Positions 1-9,525 of a DNA stretch of 64,000 nt are shown here, piece by piece. The stretch's first letter is position 1. The number at the start of each line of letters is the position of its first letter. This stretch comes from Lacihabitans sp. CCS-44 (GTDB lineage Bacteria > Bacteroidota > Bacteroidia > Cytophagales > Spirosomataceae), in NCBI RefSeq assembly GCF_024343735.1, contig NZ_RJUE01000002.1, positions 1 through 64,000 of the forward strand, written 5' to 3'. A program made the translations under genes and the position numbers. The notes under the pieces were generated by a model. The model was not told the origin of the DNA and did no database searches. It saw only the letters and a program-made list of their open reading frames with translations.

Positions 1-666
<666 letters not shown>

Positions 667-701
667 ATTTTTATTTTCAGTCTTTCTCAATCACAATGTT
701 A

Positions 702-820
702 GCCCCCTAACCCCCAAAGGGGGAACAAAGAGAGCTAACATTAATGTCAAAAGAATTTAGATGTCCAAAAGACAACAGAAGAAATAGTCAACTAGATTCC
801 TCCACTGGGGGCTAGGGGGC
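702..820. repeat. GC-rich inverted repeat in the 23S-5S spacer
   Basis: The left arm GCCCCCTAACCCCC (702-715) matches the reverse complement of the right arm GGGGGCTAGGGGGC (807-820) at 13 of 14 positions. The left arm can also fold locally, with CCCCC (711-715) pairing GGGGG (719-723) across an AAA loop. The surroundings are AT-rich, so the element stands out. It resembles dispersed intergenic palindromes seen in many Bacteroidota. It might form part of a processing stem, but that is inference. Confidence 0.7.
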
Positions 821-829
821 AGAATCATT

Positions 830-940
830 CATGGTGTTGATAGGGCGGGTGAACACCTCTTCCCATTTCGAACAGAGCAGTTAAGCCCCGCACCGCCGAT
901 GGTACTTGGATCAAACCCGGGAGAGTAGGTAGATGCCAGT
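830..940 (+). rRNA. rrf: 5S ribosomal RNA
   Basis: The sequence has the 5S hallmarks: ACACCTCTTCCCATTTCGAACAG, of which the diagnostic core is CCCATTTCGAACAG, then GTTAAGCCC, GCCGATGGTACT and GGGAGAGTAGGT. The ends were set by helix I: TGGTGTT at 832-838 pairs with GATGCCA at 932-938 with two G-U pairs. It lies about 165 bases after the 23S 3' end and is followed by a terminator, so it closes the rrn operon. No tRNA was seen in the spacer. Confidence 0.93.
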
Positions 941-952
941 TTTTTATTTATG

Positions 953-984
953 AAACCTCAATACGTAAGTGTTGGGGTTTTTTT
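953..984 (+). terminator. rho-independent terminator of the rrn operon
   Basis: AAACCTCAA (953-961) pairs with TTGGGGTTT (972-980) with one G-U pair, across a ten-base loop. The right arm runs into a T tract ending at about 984. Confidence 0.8.
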
Positions 985-1943
985 GTTTTAAAAGAAAAAG
1001 TTGAACAGAGCTTTAAGTCTGATTACCGTACCTCCGCTGGTACTTATCAAATGTGGGCGGTAAGCTTAAAATGAGTAATGGTGCAGCATTACGATAGATT
1101 TCTAGGCGTGATCGCCAATTTTATTATAATTAATCTCAGCACTTGTGTTGTTTTTTTTATTTGTACATCTACTTGTAAAAGGATTTGAAAGAGCGATGGT
1201 TAGTGCTTAAGTATTATGGTCTCGAACTCATAATTTTCTCCTGGAGATAAAGTTTTTCTTATCATTATTTTTTCCAAGAAAAACACTGAATAAAGGATTT
1301 TTGATTTATATTCTGCACGAAGAAATTCATATGAGATTTTTTTTTAGGAATAACTATTGTTGCGTGAATATTGTCACATATTGTAAAATGTTTATTTGCG
1401 AATTTATTATCTTTTTTGAATAAATCTAGGGCGTTTAGAACTGGTTTAAATTTACTTTCAGGCTCTATTTTTACATTGATTAGATGATTAGAATCATAAC
1501 AAATATAGTTGTTGAAATTTACCTCTATGGTGGTCAATTGATTAAGAACCTCTTTTAGTTTGCTTATAATTTCATGGGAACTACTTGATGTAACTACAAA
1601 ACTTGCTAAAGTGAATGTGGTTGAGAATTTACATACTTTAATACACCATTATGGTTTTTCAGGATATTAGCTTTGTCTTGTTTAATAATTGAATTTTCTT
1701 TTACTGGAAAATAGAACTGCAAATCATATATAATATTTTTATGTTCTTAAAATATGGATGTTTGCATTTTGGTTAGATAATTTTTCCAAAGATATACAGA
1801 AAGCCTATACAGCAATTGAGAAAATTATAGATATAATATCTGTCTTTTTTGATTAATTAAGTTTTCGTCCATTATTTTAATGTTTAGGCTATTTTTGCAT
1901 AATATATTTTAAACTTCAATAATTAGAACTGAATTATCTTTTA
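985..1943. other. AT-rich region without a recognisable gene
   Basis: Nearly 960 bases separate the rrn terminator from the helicase gene. The only frame of note is a 90-residue minus-strand reading at 1265-1537 with no recognised motif. The stretch at about 1005-1120 is less AT-rich than the rest (it includes GTACC-N6-GGTAC at about 1030-1045), and short peptide-like frames there are interrupted by stops. This could be decayed coding sequence or accessory DNA next to the rrn operon. I see no RNA gene, transposase or complete repeat here. Confidence 0.5.
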
Positions 1944-4235
1944 ATGACGGAAATCTCACCAATCGCCCAAAACGTTATCAATTTTGTTAATCAAACGCAA
2001 AAGTCGATTTTTTTGACGGGGAAGGCGGGTACTGGTAAGACTACTTTGCTTAACCATATTGTTGGTTCTACTTATAAAAATACTGTTGTGGTGGCTCCAA
2101 CTGGCATCGCTGCGTTAAACGCTAAAGGAGTAACTATTCATAGTCTTTTTCAATTGCCTTTTGCTGGTTTTATTCCTGAAGAAATTGACCCTGAGCATTT
2201 TTCTGAATCGGTTCGATTCGAGACAAAAATCTCTCTTACCCGTCATTTTAGAATGAGTTCAGTAAAAAAGAGTGTAATTCAAGAGCTTCAATTATTGATT
2301 ATTGACGAGGTGAGTATGCTGCGGCCTGATGTGTTGGATGCCATGGATTATATGCTTCAGCGAGTTCGAAGAAATAGACAGAGTTTCGGTGGTGTGCAGG
2401 TGCTTTTTATTGGAGATTTGATGCAGTTGCCGCCAGTTATCAAAAATGAAGAGTGGGCTGTTTTAAAGAAATATTATTCTGGTAAATTTTTCTTCCATGC
2501 CCATGCTATTTTGAAAGATCCACCGATTTATGTGGAATTGGACAAGATTTTTAGGCAACAAGATCCAGTTTTTATAGATATACTGAATAACCTCCGAAAC
2601 AATCAGATAACCCAAGAAGACCAACACAAACTCAATGAATATCTAAACCCTGACTTTGTGGCTCCTGCTGATGGAGGTTTTATAACCTTGACTACTCACA
2701 ACCATAAGGCCGATGAGATTAATAAAAAGGCTTTAGAGGAATTGGAAGAGAAATGCTTGAAATACTATGCCGAAATTACGGGTGACTTTCCTGAAAGAAT
2801 TTATCCTTTGGAAGAAAGACTGGAGCTCAAAAAAGGTGCTCAAGTGATGTTTGTGAAGAATGACCTGAGTATCGAAAAGAATTATTTCAATGGCAAAATG
2901 GGTTATATTTCTTCACTTTCTGAAAATGAAATATATGTGAGATTTCCACAAGAAAAACGTACAATTGCTGTTGAACGATACGAATGGAAGAATATCAAAT
3001 ATTCAGTAAATGAGAACACAAAGGAAATAGAAGAGGAAACCTTAGGCACTTTCGTGCATTTTCCTATAAAATTGGCTTGGGCTATTACAGTCCACAAAAG
3101 TCAAGGTTTAACTTTCGATAAGGCCATTTTAGATGTTTCTCAAGTCTTTTTACCAGGCCAATTGTATGTGGCACTTTCTCGTTTGAGATCGCTTGACGGC
3201 ATGGTTTTAACTGAGCCTATTCGGTTGAATGGGATTCAGTCTAGCTATGACGTAATACAGTATGCCAATAATAAAGCAGATGAAGGGACAATAAAAGAAT
3301 CTTTGGCTCAAGAGAAGCTAGTTTATGTAAAAGATTATGTTGTACAAAGTTTCAACTGGACCAATTTTGAGCAGATTGTCCGAAATCTTGTTGTGAGTTA
3401 TCAAGATGAGTTGGATAAAATTTCGAAGATTAAGGAAATAGAATGGGCAAAATTCTACTTGGCAAAACAAATGGAGCTCTCTGCTTTGGCAGCGAAATTT
3501 ACTCAGCAACTTAACTTTACTTTTCAGAATCAGACCTTTGATTTTGGGTATATCAAACAGCGAGTAGATGCTGCTGTGAAATACTTTTTGCCATTTTTAG
3601 AAGAGCATCATATGGCTTTGCTAATGAGGATTCATTTGATAAAAAGAACCAAACGCTCAAAATCTTATTTTGAAGAATTGATGGAAATGGACGGCCATCT
3701 TACATCGCTTATTCTGCAGATTTTCAAAGTTGAGCGGTTTGTTGATTGTATTTTTATACAAATAGAAATCACGAAAGAAAATCTGATAACCGAAAAACAA
3801 AGAAGCTATAAGCAGCAAATGTTGGATAAGTCTTTGACTAAGTTTCTGGAGGAAAGTGAGGAGTTAATAAAAGGGTTGGACGATGTTTCTTATTATGAAG
3901 TTCCTAAAAAGCAGAAAAAGGTTAATCAAAAATCTACTTTAGAAGAAACTTTTGACCTCTGGAAAAAGAATATGAGTATTGAGGAAATTGCCCAAAAACG
4001 AGTACTTTCTGTTGGAACAATTTACACCCATTTTGCCAAACTTGTTGAGGAAAAGAAGATAGAGATAGCCTCGCTGATGAGCCAAGATAGAATTTTGGAA
4101 ATTGCTACAGCCTTCGAAAACTTCCAGCCCAATACTCCTTTGGGAGAAATAAAATCTGTTTTAGACGACAGTATCACCTGGGAAGAATTGCGGATTTATA
4201 AAGCCAGCCTTATAGCAAAAAATTATTTAAACTGA
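1944..4235 (+). CDS. Pif1-like superfamily 1 DNA helicase with C-terminal HTH
   Basis: Predicted ATP-dependent DNA helicase of the Pif1/RecD2-like group. Walker A GKAGTGKTT is at residues 26-34, Walker B LLIIDEVSM at about 117-125, and motif III GDLMQLPPV at about 157-165. The C-terminal UvrD-like motif AITVHKSQG is at 380-388, followed by the YVALSR motif. After a long charged linker, residues about 677-715 form a helix-turn-helix (IEEIAQKRVLSVGTIYTHF) of the type found at the end of RecQ proteins (HTH_40). The family acts on forked or structured DNA; the specific role here is inferred. It is transcribed alone. The ATG at 1944 gives the full helicase N-terminus. Confidence 0.9.
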   Translation: MTEISPIAQNVINFVNQTQKSIFLTGKAGTGKTTLLNHIVGSTYKNTVVVAPTGIAALNAKGVTIHSLFQLPFAGFIPEEIDPEHFSESVRFETKISLTRHFRMSSVKKSVIQELQLLIIDEVSMLRPDVLDAMDYMLQRVRRNRQSFGGVQVLFIGDLMQLPPVIKNEEWAVLKKYYSGKFFFHAHAILKDPPIYVELDKIFRQQDPVFIDILNNLRNNQITQEDQHKLNEYLNPDFVAPADGGFITLTTHNHKADEINKKALEELEEKCLKYYAEITGDFPERIYPLEERLELKKGAQVMFVKNDLSIEKNYFNGKMGYISSLSENEIYVRFPQEKRTIAVERYEWKNIKYSVNENTKEIEEETLGTFVHFPIKLAWAITVHKSQGLTFDKAILDVSQVFLPGQLYVALSRLRSLDGMVLTEPIRLNGIQSSYDVIQYANNKADEGTIKESLAQEKLVYVKDYVVQSFNWTNFEQIVRNLVVSYQDELDKISKIKEIEWAKFYLAKQMELSALAAKFTQQLNFTFQNQTFDFGYIKQRVDAAVKYFLPFLEEHHMALLMRIHLIKRTKRSKSYFEELMEMDGHLTSLILQIFKVERFVDCIFIQIEITKENLITEKQRSYKQQMLDKSLTKFLEESEELIKGLDDVSYYEVPKKQKKVNQKSTLEETFDLWKKNMSIEEIAQKRVLSVGTIYTHFAKLVEEKKIEIASLMSQDRILEIATAFENFQPNTPLGEIKSVLDDSITWEELRIYKASLIAKNYLN

Positions 4236-4302
4236 TTAGTTTTCCATAAGATTCGTTTTGTCAAAATGAATTTGTAAGTTTAAATATTCAACCTTTATAA
4301 AA

Positions 4303-5394
4303 ATGAGAAAAATTAGATTTACTCTTCTATTATCTTTTGCTTTTTCTATTGTTTTCGCCCAAAAACCAGTAAGAATGGGGATTGTAGGCATGACTCACGA
4401 CCATGTTTGGCAAATTTTGAACCACCCAAAACATGAAGGAATGGAGCTGGTGGGATTTGCTGAACCCAACAAAGAATTGGCTCTTAATTACCTTAAAAGA
4501 GCCAATTTGCCCGAAAGCCTTTGGTTTTCTTCTTTGGAGGAAATGGTGGAAAAAGCCAAGCCTGAGGCCGTTTGTGATTTTAGAAGTACCATTGAACATC
4601 TAGAAACAGTGCAGAAATGTGCACCTTTGAAAATACATGTAATGGTAGAAAAGCCGCTGGCAGTGAATCTGAAAGCAGCAAAAGAAATGGAAATGCTGGC
4701 AATGAAGCATGGTATAAATATCATTACCAATTATGAAACAACCTGGTACGCTAGCCATCATCAGGCTTTTGAAATGATAAATACAGAAGGTAAAATTGGC
4801 GAAATACGGAAAGTGGTCATCATGGATGGGCATAGCGGACCAAAGGAGATAGGTTGTTCGAACGCTTTTTTGAGCTGGCTAACAGATCCAGTAAAAAACG
4901 GAGGTGGAGCCATCATGGATTTTGGATGTTATGGTGCTGATATTATGACTTGGTTGATGAAGGGCGAAAGGCCTATTTCGGTTTCGGCCACTGCCCAGAC
5001 GAATAAACCTTCAATATATCCGAAAGTAGATGACGAAGCCACTATAGTGGTGCAATACCCCAAAGCTCAAGGGATTTTTCAGGCGTCTTGGAACTGGCCT
5101 TTTGATAGAAAAGATACAGAAATTTATGGCCAAAAGGGTTATATTTTTGCCAATCGCGAGCCTCAAATGCGGGTGAGAATGGGCGAAAGAAATGCTCCAA
5201 AAGAATGGGCTATTGATGCGAAACCTTTGTCGAATCCTCAAAATGATGCTTTTAGTTATTTTGCAGCAGTGGTGCGTGGTGAAATAAATTCGGAGAACGA
5301 TTTAGGATCTTTGAAAATCAACATGGTGGCTATGGAAATTCTGGATGCTGCCGTGAAGTCTTCAAAAACGGGGAAAGTGGTAAATTTGAGGTAG
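4303..5394 (+). CDS. secreted Gfo/Idh/MocA family oxidoreductase
   Basis: NAD(P)-dependent oxidoreductase of the Gfo/Idh/MocA family, 363 residues. A signal peptide ends at about residue 19 (hydrophobic core, then VFAQ), so the enzyme is predicted to be exported. The Rossmann start reads GIVGMTHDH at 26-34 in place of the usual GxGxxG. The family EKP motif is at 116-118, and GGGAIMDFGCYG fits the C-terminal domain. Substrates in this family are usually sugars or inositols; the substrate here cannot be told. A downstream gene follows after 66 bases. Confidence 0.88.
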   Translation: MRKIRFTLLLSFAFSIVFAQKPVRMGIVGMTHDHVWQILNHPKHEGMELVGFAEPNKELALNYLKRANLPESLWFSSLEEMVEKAKPEAVCDFRSTIEHLETVQKCAPLKIHVMVEKPLAVNLKAAKEMEMLAMKHGINIITNYETTWYASHHQAFEMINTEGKIGEIRKVVIMDGHSGPKEIGCSNAFLSWLTDPVKNGGGAIMDFGCYGADIMTWLMKGERPISVSATAQTNKPSIYPKVDDEATIVVQYPKAQGIFQASWNWPFDRKDTEIYGQKGYIFANREPQMRVRMGERNAPKEWAIDAKPLSNPQNDAFSYFAAVVRGEINSENDLGSLKINMVAMEILDAAVKSSKTGKVVNLR

Positions 5395-5460
5395 TGAGTC
5401 TTTTACAAAACACTAAATGGCCATTTTTGTCGTTTAAAAGTCATTACTCATGACCATTTT

Positions 5461-7917
5461 TTGAAGAAACTATCCCTATTAACATTTTTATTTTTTCCGT
5501 TTGTCTGCCTAAGTCAAGATTTCTATTTCCTGCGTGGTTATGTGATGACCGAAACCAATGAACCTATTTTTGGGGCTACACTCAGGTCTGTAAACTCAAA
5601 TGTTGGTACCAATTCCGACGAATTTGGAAAATATGAAATCAAGCTTCTAGAAGGTTTGAATAGAATTTCGGTTTCTTCAACGGGTTATCAAACTGAGATT
5701 TTCGAGGTGGTTTTGGAGAAAGACTTGGTAAAGAATATTTTTCTAAAAATCGACCAAAAGCAACTGGATGAGTTAGTGGTGAAAGTCAAAAAGAAGGATT
5801 ATTCTTATGAAGTGATAAGGCATTTGATGGACAACAAGATAAATATGTTGAACCAATATCAGAATTTTCAGAGCAAAGTTTACATAAAAGCTGTTGAGAA
5901 AGTAGACAGGAAACCTGTAAAAAAGAAAGAAGACGAGAAGAATGACCAACTTTCTGAGGCTTTAGATAAAAAACCAATAATTAAGGATTCGATTCCAAAT
6001 TTGAATATTTTCGAGTGCTCACTTATTCGTCATCAAAATGTCGTCGGGCAGCAAAAGGAAGAAAAAGAGGCGGTAAAAAGGATTGGAGATCAAAGCACAC
6101 TTTTTTATAAATCGGTAACGGATGGAGAATTTGATTTGTATAAAAATCATCAAAAAATAGCTAAAATTGGAGGTAATGACATCGTTTCGTTTCTGAGCGA
6201 TTTGACTTTTCTCAATTATAAATTCCAACTTTTGAAGTATTATTTCGAAGGAAATGAAAAGTTTTATCAAATAAGAGTTACTCCAAGATCTTTGGGAAAT
6301 GCCCTCTATGAAGGTACAATTGAGGTGATTGAAGATGAGTGGGTGCTCAAAAATGTGGATTTGCAATTGACAAAAAGGGCTTTGCTTCGATATGATGAAT
6401 TTGGTTTTAAGCAAGAATTTGAGAAAATAGAAAAACGTTGGATGCCCGTAAAAACCATTTATGAATGGAAAGTAAAAGAGGGTTCCACAAAAAAAAATGG
6501 AAAAACTGAGGTGTTACAATCCGACTTCAAATTTGACTTAGTGTTGCCAAAGCGATTCTTCGGTGCTGAAGTGGGTGTAACCACCGAAAATGCCTACAAA
6601 CGAGATTCTACTTATTGGGAGAGTATTCGTCCCCAACCACTGACCAAAGACGAGCAAAAAGTCGTCAAAGAAAAAGAACGATTGGAAATTTTGATGAATT
6701 CTAAGGTTTATTTGGATTCCATTGATAAGATTTATAACAAAATTACTGTTCCGAAAATCATTTATTCAGGTATAGGTCACATCAATAGAGCCAAAAAGCA
6801 GACATGGTTTTTTGATCCAGCACTTGGTTTTCTTGATCCCTTAGCTATAGGGGGTTGGCGTGTTCGATACGGCGTGGCGTATTATAAACGGTACGAAAAT
6901 CGGAAACAATTCTCTACGAATACTAACCTCACCTACGGTTTTAGGAATCAAGATTTGAAGGGCCAGATAAACTTCAACTATTTCTATAATCCTATGCGAA
7001 ATTCAAGTGTAAATTTTCGTGTAGGTTCGGGTTTTAATGTGATAAATGGTTCTGCAACAATCAGTGATATTGCCCGTAGAAGCAATTTTTATCAGAATCG
7101 GTTCATAGACATAAGGCACAGAACAGAAGTCTTTAATGGATTTTATCTGAACTCCAATCTTTTGTATGAAAGTCGTAGCGATCTCTCGAATTATAAATTT
7201 GCCGCTTTTGGAGATAAAATTTTTACCAATAATACGCTTCAGACTTTCCCCACCACGCACGTTTACAAAACCAACTTTGGGATAGAATACACGTTAAGGC
7301 AGTTATTTCTGCGTGAACCCAACCAAAAGCAAATTTTGGGCTCTAAATTTCCTACTTTTAGTTTTAATTTTGAAAAGGCCTGGCCTATGTCGGGTAAAAT
7401 TACCAGTAATTACACACAAATTTCGGGAGCTATTCACCAGACATTTAATATTGGTACCATTGGCACCTCGGAGTATAGAATAAATGTTGGGAAGTTTCTA
7501 GATACCACACGCATGGCGGTGATGGACTACCGTTATCAGCGTGGTGGCGATAGATACTTTTTCTCGCCTGCCATGTACACTTATCAACTTATTCCAAAGA
7601 CTTTTCCCACTTTCGATTGGTATTTTGAGTCACACTACGTGCATCAATTCAATGGTTTTTTTACTTCAAAAGTGCCGCTTTTGAACAAAACGGGTATCCG
7701 GGAAATGGTTGGAGCAGGCTTTTTGTATGTTCCTGAAAGAAAATATCAGTATTCCGAAGTGTATTTTGGGTTTAATAGAATTTTCAAAATCGGCAGAGAA
7801 CGCATTCGTTTGGGTTCTTACTATGTTATAGCTCAGTCCAACGAATTCGGTATCAGAAATGGCATTAAGTTTTCTATAGAACCCTACAATCAAAACCGAA
7901 ATACTTGGAGTTTTTGA
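5461..7917 (+). CDS. DUF5686 outer-membrane protein with carboxypeptidase-like regulatory domain
   Basis: An 818-residue exported protein. The signal peptide (residues 1-18, ending CLSQ) is followed by a carboxypeptidase regulatory-like beta-sandwich at about 24-105 with the motif DEFGKYEIKL. The remainder matches the DUF5686 pattern and ends in aromatic-rich alternating segments typical of an outer-membrane barrel, including the terminal NRNTWSF. No in-frame ATG precedes the signal peptide: the ATG at 5450 runs into a stop, so TTG at 5461 is taken as the start. Its function is unknown. It converges on the next gene with one base between stops. Confidence 0.85.
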   Translation: MKKLSLLTFLFFPFVCLSQDFYFLRGYVMTETNEPIFGATLRSVNSNVGTNSDEFGKYEIKLLEGLNRISVSSTGYQTEIFEVVLEKDLVKNIFLKIDQKQLDELVVKVKKKDYSYEVIRHLMDNKINMLNQYQNFQSKVYIKAVEKVDRKPVKKKEDEKNDQLSEALDKKPIIKDSIPNLNIFECSLIRHQNVVGQQKEEKEAVKRIGDQSTLFYKSVTDGEFDLYKNHQKIAKIGGNDIVSFLSDLTFLNYKFQLLKYYFEGNEKFYQIRVTPRSLGNALYEGTIEVIEDEWVLKNVDLQLTKRALLRYDEFGFKQEFEKIEKRWMPVKTIYEWKVKEGSTKKNGKTEVLQSDFKFDLVLPKRFFGAEVGVTTENAYKRDSTYWESIRPQPLTKDEQKVVKEKERLEILMNSKVYLDSIDKIYNKITVPKIIYSGIGHINRAKKQTWFFDPALGFLDPLAIGGWRVRYGVAYYKRYENRKQFSTNTNLTYGFRNQDLKGQINFNYFYNPMRNSSVNFRVGSGFNVINGSATISDIARRSNFYQNRFIDIRHRTEVFNGFYLNSNLLYESRSDLSNYKFAAFGDKIFTNNTLQTFPTTHVYKTNFGIEYTLRQLFLREPNQKQILGSKFPTFSFNFEKAWPMSGKITSNYTQISGAIHQTFNIGTIGTSEYRINVGKFLDTTRMAVMDYRYQRGGDRYFFSPAMYTYQLIPKTFPTFDWYFESHYVHQFNGFFTSKVPLLNKTGIREMVGAGFLYVPERKYQYSEVYFGFNRIFKIGRERIRLGSYYVIAQSNEFGIRNGIKFSIEPYNQNRNTWSF

Positions 7918-7918
7918 T

Positions 7919-8758
7919 TTATTTTGTTGTTTTGTAGCCAAAGTAAGAAATAGAGGCTTTGCCATTTTTACCTTCCGATGAAATTATCAAATCCCCATTT
8001 GGCGTAAAACAAATGCCCTCGGGTTGAGGAAATTGGTCGTCATCTAAATTGTACTGCTGTTTTACCTTGCCGTTTTCATCCAAAACCAAGAGTTTTTTAC
8101 CTGCCGATGCTAGAACATAAATTTCACCCGAAATTGGGTGAACGGCTATTCCTGAAGGCTTAAATTCTTTGCCATGTTTGCCATTTTTCTTAATGTCATC
8201 TTTCGAAATTGAGAATTTCTTGGTTAGTATTTTATTATTCAAATCAAACTGGAATATGGCTTTCTCTCCTTTCATTTCTTTGGCAGCCAAAAGCAGCGAA
8301 TTCGATTTTGGGTCATATCCCAGTCCTTCGAATTCTTCTACTTCATCGTTGCTACAATCATATTTTATGGTGTTTTTACTGTTTGTTTCAAATGCACTTA
8401 TCTGCCCATCGCTTCTCAAAACATAAGAGATACCTTCTAGGAAAACCACGTCTTCATAATCTCCATCGGCCTCAAATTCTAAGGTATCAATGATTTCTTC
8501 TTTTTTGTAATCATAAACAAACAAATGACCCACTTCGTCATTGATGCAAACAATTTGATTTTCAGTAAAATATGAAATACCCGAAATCTCTTTCAGGTTT
8601 TTGGATAAATTTTGTTGGAAGTCGGGCTTGTCAATTTCGTAAGGTTTAGGAGTTTTATTTTTTTTGAGAAAATAAAAAATCACCAAAAAGGAAATCAGAA
8701 AGGCAAGAGCGAGGAGAATCAGCATTTTCACGGGTGTTAATGTATTTTTATTACGCAA
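7919..8758 (-). CDS. SdiA-regulated-like beta-propeller protein
   Basis: A 279-residue protein with one N-terminal membrane segment (about 13-31), anchoring a periplasmic domain. Repeating blade-like motifs (KEISGISYF, EEFEGLGYDPKSNSLLLAA, KPSGIAVHPISGEIYVLAS, FPQPEGICFTPNGDLIISSEG) fit the SdiA-regulated / esterase-like propeller family. Enzymatic activity is not established for the family. It is convergent with the DUF5686 gene and probably monocistronic. Confidence 0.8.
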   Translation of the reverse strand: MRNKNTLTPVKMLILLALAFLISFLVIFYFLKKNKTPKPYEIDKPDFQQNLSKNLKEISGISYFTENQIVCINDEVGHLFVYDYKKEEIIDTLEFEADGDYEDVVFLEGISYVLRSDGQISAFETNSKNTIKYDCSNDEVEEFEGLGYDPKSNSLLLAAKEMKGEKAIFQFDLNNKILTKKFSISKDDIKKNGKHGKEFKPSGIAVHPISGEIYVLASAGKKLLVLDENGKVKQQYNLDDDQFPQPEGICFTPNGDLIISSEGKNGKASISYFGYKTTK

Positions 8759-8847
8759 TTTAGTAATTAGTTTGGGTCAATATGTAAAGTGTTTTTCTTT
8801 GGATAGCTCATTTTTGTGTGATTATTTGTCTTTTATGTATATCATTA

Positions 8848-8978
8848 AGGGTATAGAAATGAATTATTTCTTGTTTTTAGTGTGTTAAAGGGTATAATAT
8901 CAAAAGAAAATATTGTAAATATACCTTATGTAATATAAAAAATTAATATATTTGTATTGTTGTATTTTATAGGGTATA
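8848..8978. promoter_or_regulatory. operator-like repeat array upstream of hipB
   Basis: AGGGTATA occurs at 8848-8855, 8889-8896 and 8971-8978, and an inverted copy, TATACCTT, lies at 8920-8927. Centre-to-centre distances are 41, 31 and 51 bases, all close to whole helical turns, so all sites face the same side of the DNA. The last copy lies just before the hipB ATG, and the inverted copy lies just upstream of the -7 box at 8947-8954. HipB-type repressors bind operators of this kind; binding here is inferred. Confidence 0.65.
8947..8954 (+). promoter_or_regulatory. promoter -7 box for the hip operon
   Basis: TATATTTG matches the Bacteroidota -7 consensus TAnnTTTG exactly, 27 bases before the hipB start codon. 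No good -33 TTTG is seen at the standard distance. Confidence 0.55.
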
Positions 8979-8981
8979 AAA

Positions 8982-9200
8982 ATGAAAGAAAATAGCAGGC
9001 TAATAAGATTTGTAAAGCAAAAACGCAAACTTGCAGGCATTACACAAGTGGAGTTGGCGGAAAAAGCCGACGTCGGCTTGAGGTTTGTGAGAGACCTAGA
9101 GCAAGGCAAAAAAACACTTAGGATGGATACCGTAAATAAGGTGTTGGCTCTGTTTGGGGCGGAGTTGGCACCAGTAGCTAAAGATCAAGAAAATGAATAG
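8982..9200 (+). CDS. HipB-like XRE-family antitoxin/repressor
   Basis: A 72-residue DNA-binding protein with a lambda-repressor-like helix-turn-helix at about residues 8-45 (motifs KRKLAGITQVELAEKA and GLRFVRDLEQGKK). The C-terminal part (DTVNKVLALFGAELAP) is typical of HipB-type antitoxins. It is predicted to autorepress the operon and help neutralise the kinase. Its stop overlaps the next start by eight bases, indicating translational coupling. Confidence 0.85.
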   Translation: MKENSRLIRFVKQKRKLAGITQVELAEKADVGLRFVRDLEQGKKTLRMDTVNKVLALFGAELAPVAKDQENE

Positions 9201-9525
9201 GAAAGCCAATGTATTGTTGCATAATCGGTTAGCCGGCACGCTTGCCGAAACCGATTCAGGCTATGCGTTTAGCTATGATGAGAGCTATGTTTTGTCGTCA
9301 GAGGCCATGTCCATAAGCAAAACATTGCCCGTAACATCAAAAGCCTACCAAAGTAAGGTACTTTTTCCTTTTTTTGATGGGTTGATACCTGAAGGTTGGC
9401 TGCTGGACATAGCCATAGACAATTGGAAAATAAACGCAAGAGATAGATTTGGCCTACTGTTGGCATGTTGCAAGAACACCATAGGGGCCGTCAGTGTAAT
9501 ACCACAAGACGATGAAGAATTATAA
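9193..9525 (+). CDS. HipA N-terminal subdomain protein (HipS-like)
   Basis: A 110-residue protein equal to the N-subdomain 1 (Couple_hipA) of a full HipA toxin, encoded alone. Recognisable motifs are LAGTLAET, LSSEAMSISKTLP, the turn FFDGLIPEGW at 60-69, and DRFGLLLACCKNTIGAVSV. In known HipBST systems this small protein acts as the antitoxin by placing a Trp in the HipT active site. Trp69 after the PEG turn is a candidate for that residue, which is inference. It overlaps hipB by 8 bases and the kinase gene by 14, so all three are probably coupled. Confidence 0.8.
   Translation: MNRKANVLLHNRLAGTLAETDSGYAFSYDESYVLSSEAMSISKTLPVTSKAYQSKVLFPFFDGLIPEGWLLDIAIDNWKINARDRFGLLLACCKNTIGAVSVIPQDDEEL

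Noticed and set aside
1265-1537. A 90-residue minus-strand frame after the rrn operon
   Set aside because: No recognised motif and AT-rich composition with no visible ribosome site; too weak to call as a gene.
8169-8493. Plus-strand frames of 85 and 94 residues within the SdiA-regulated-like gene
   Set aside because: They are antisense shadows of a well-supported minus-strand gene and show no protein features of their own.
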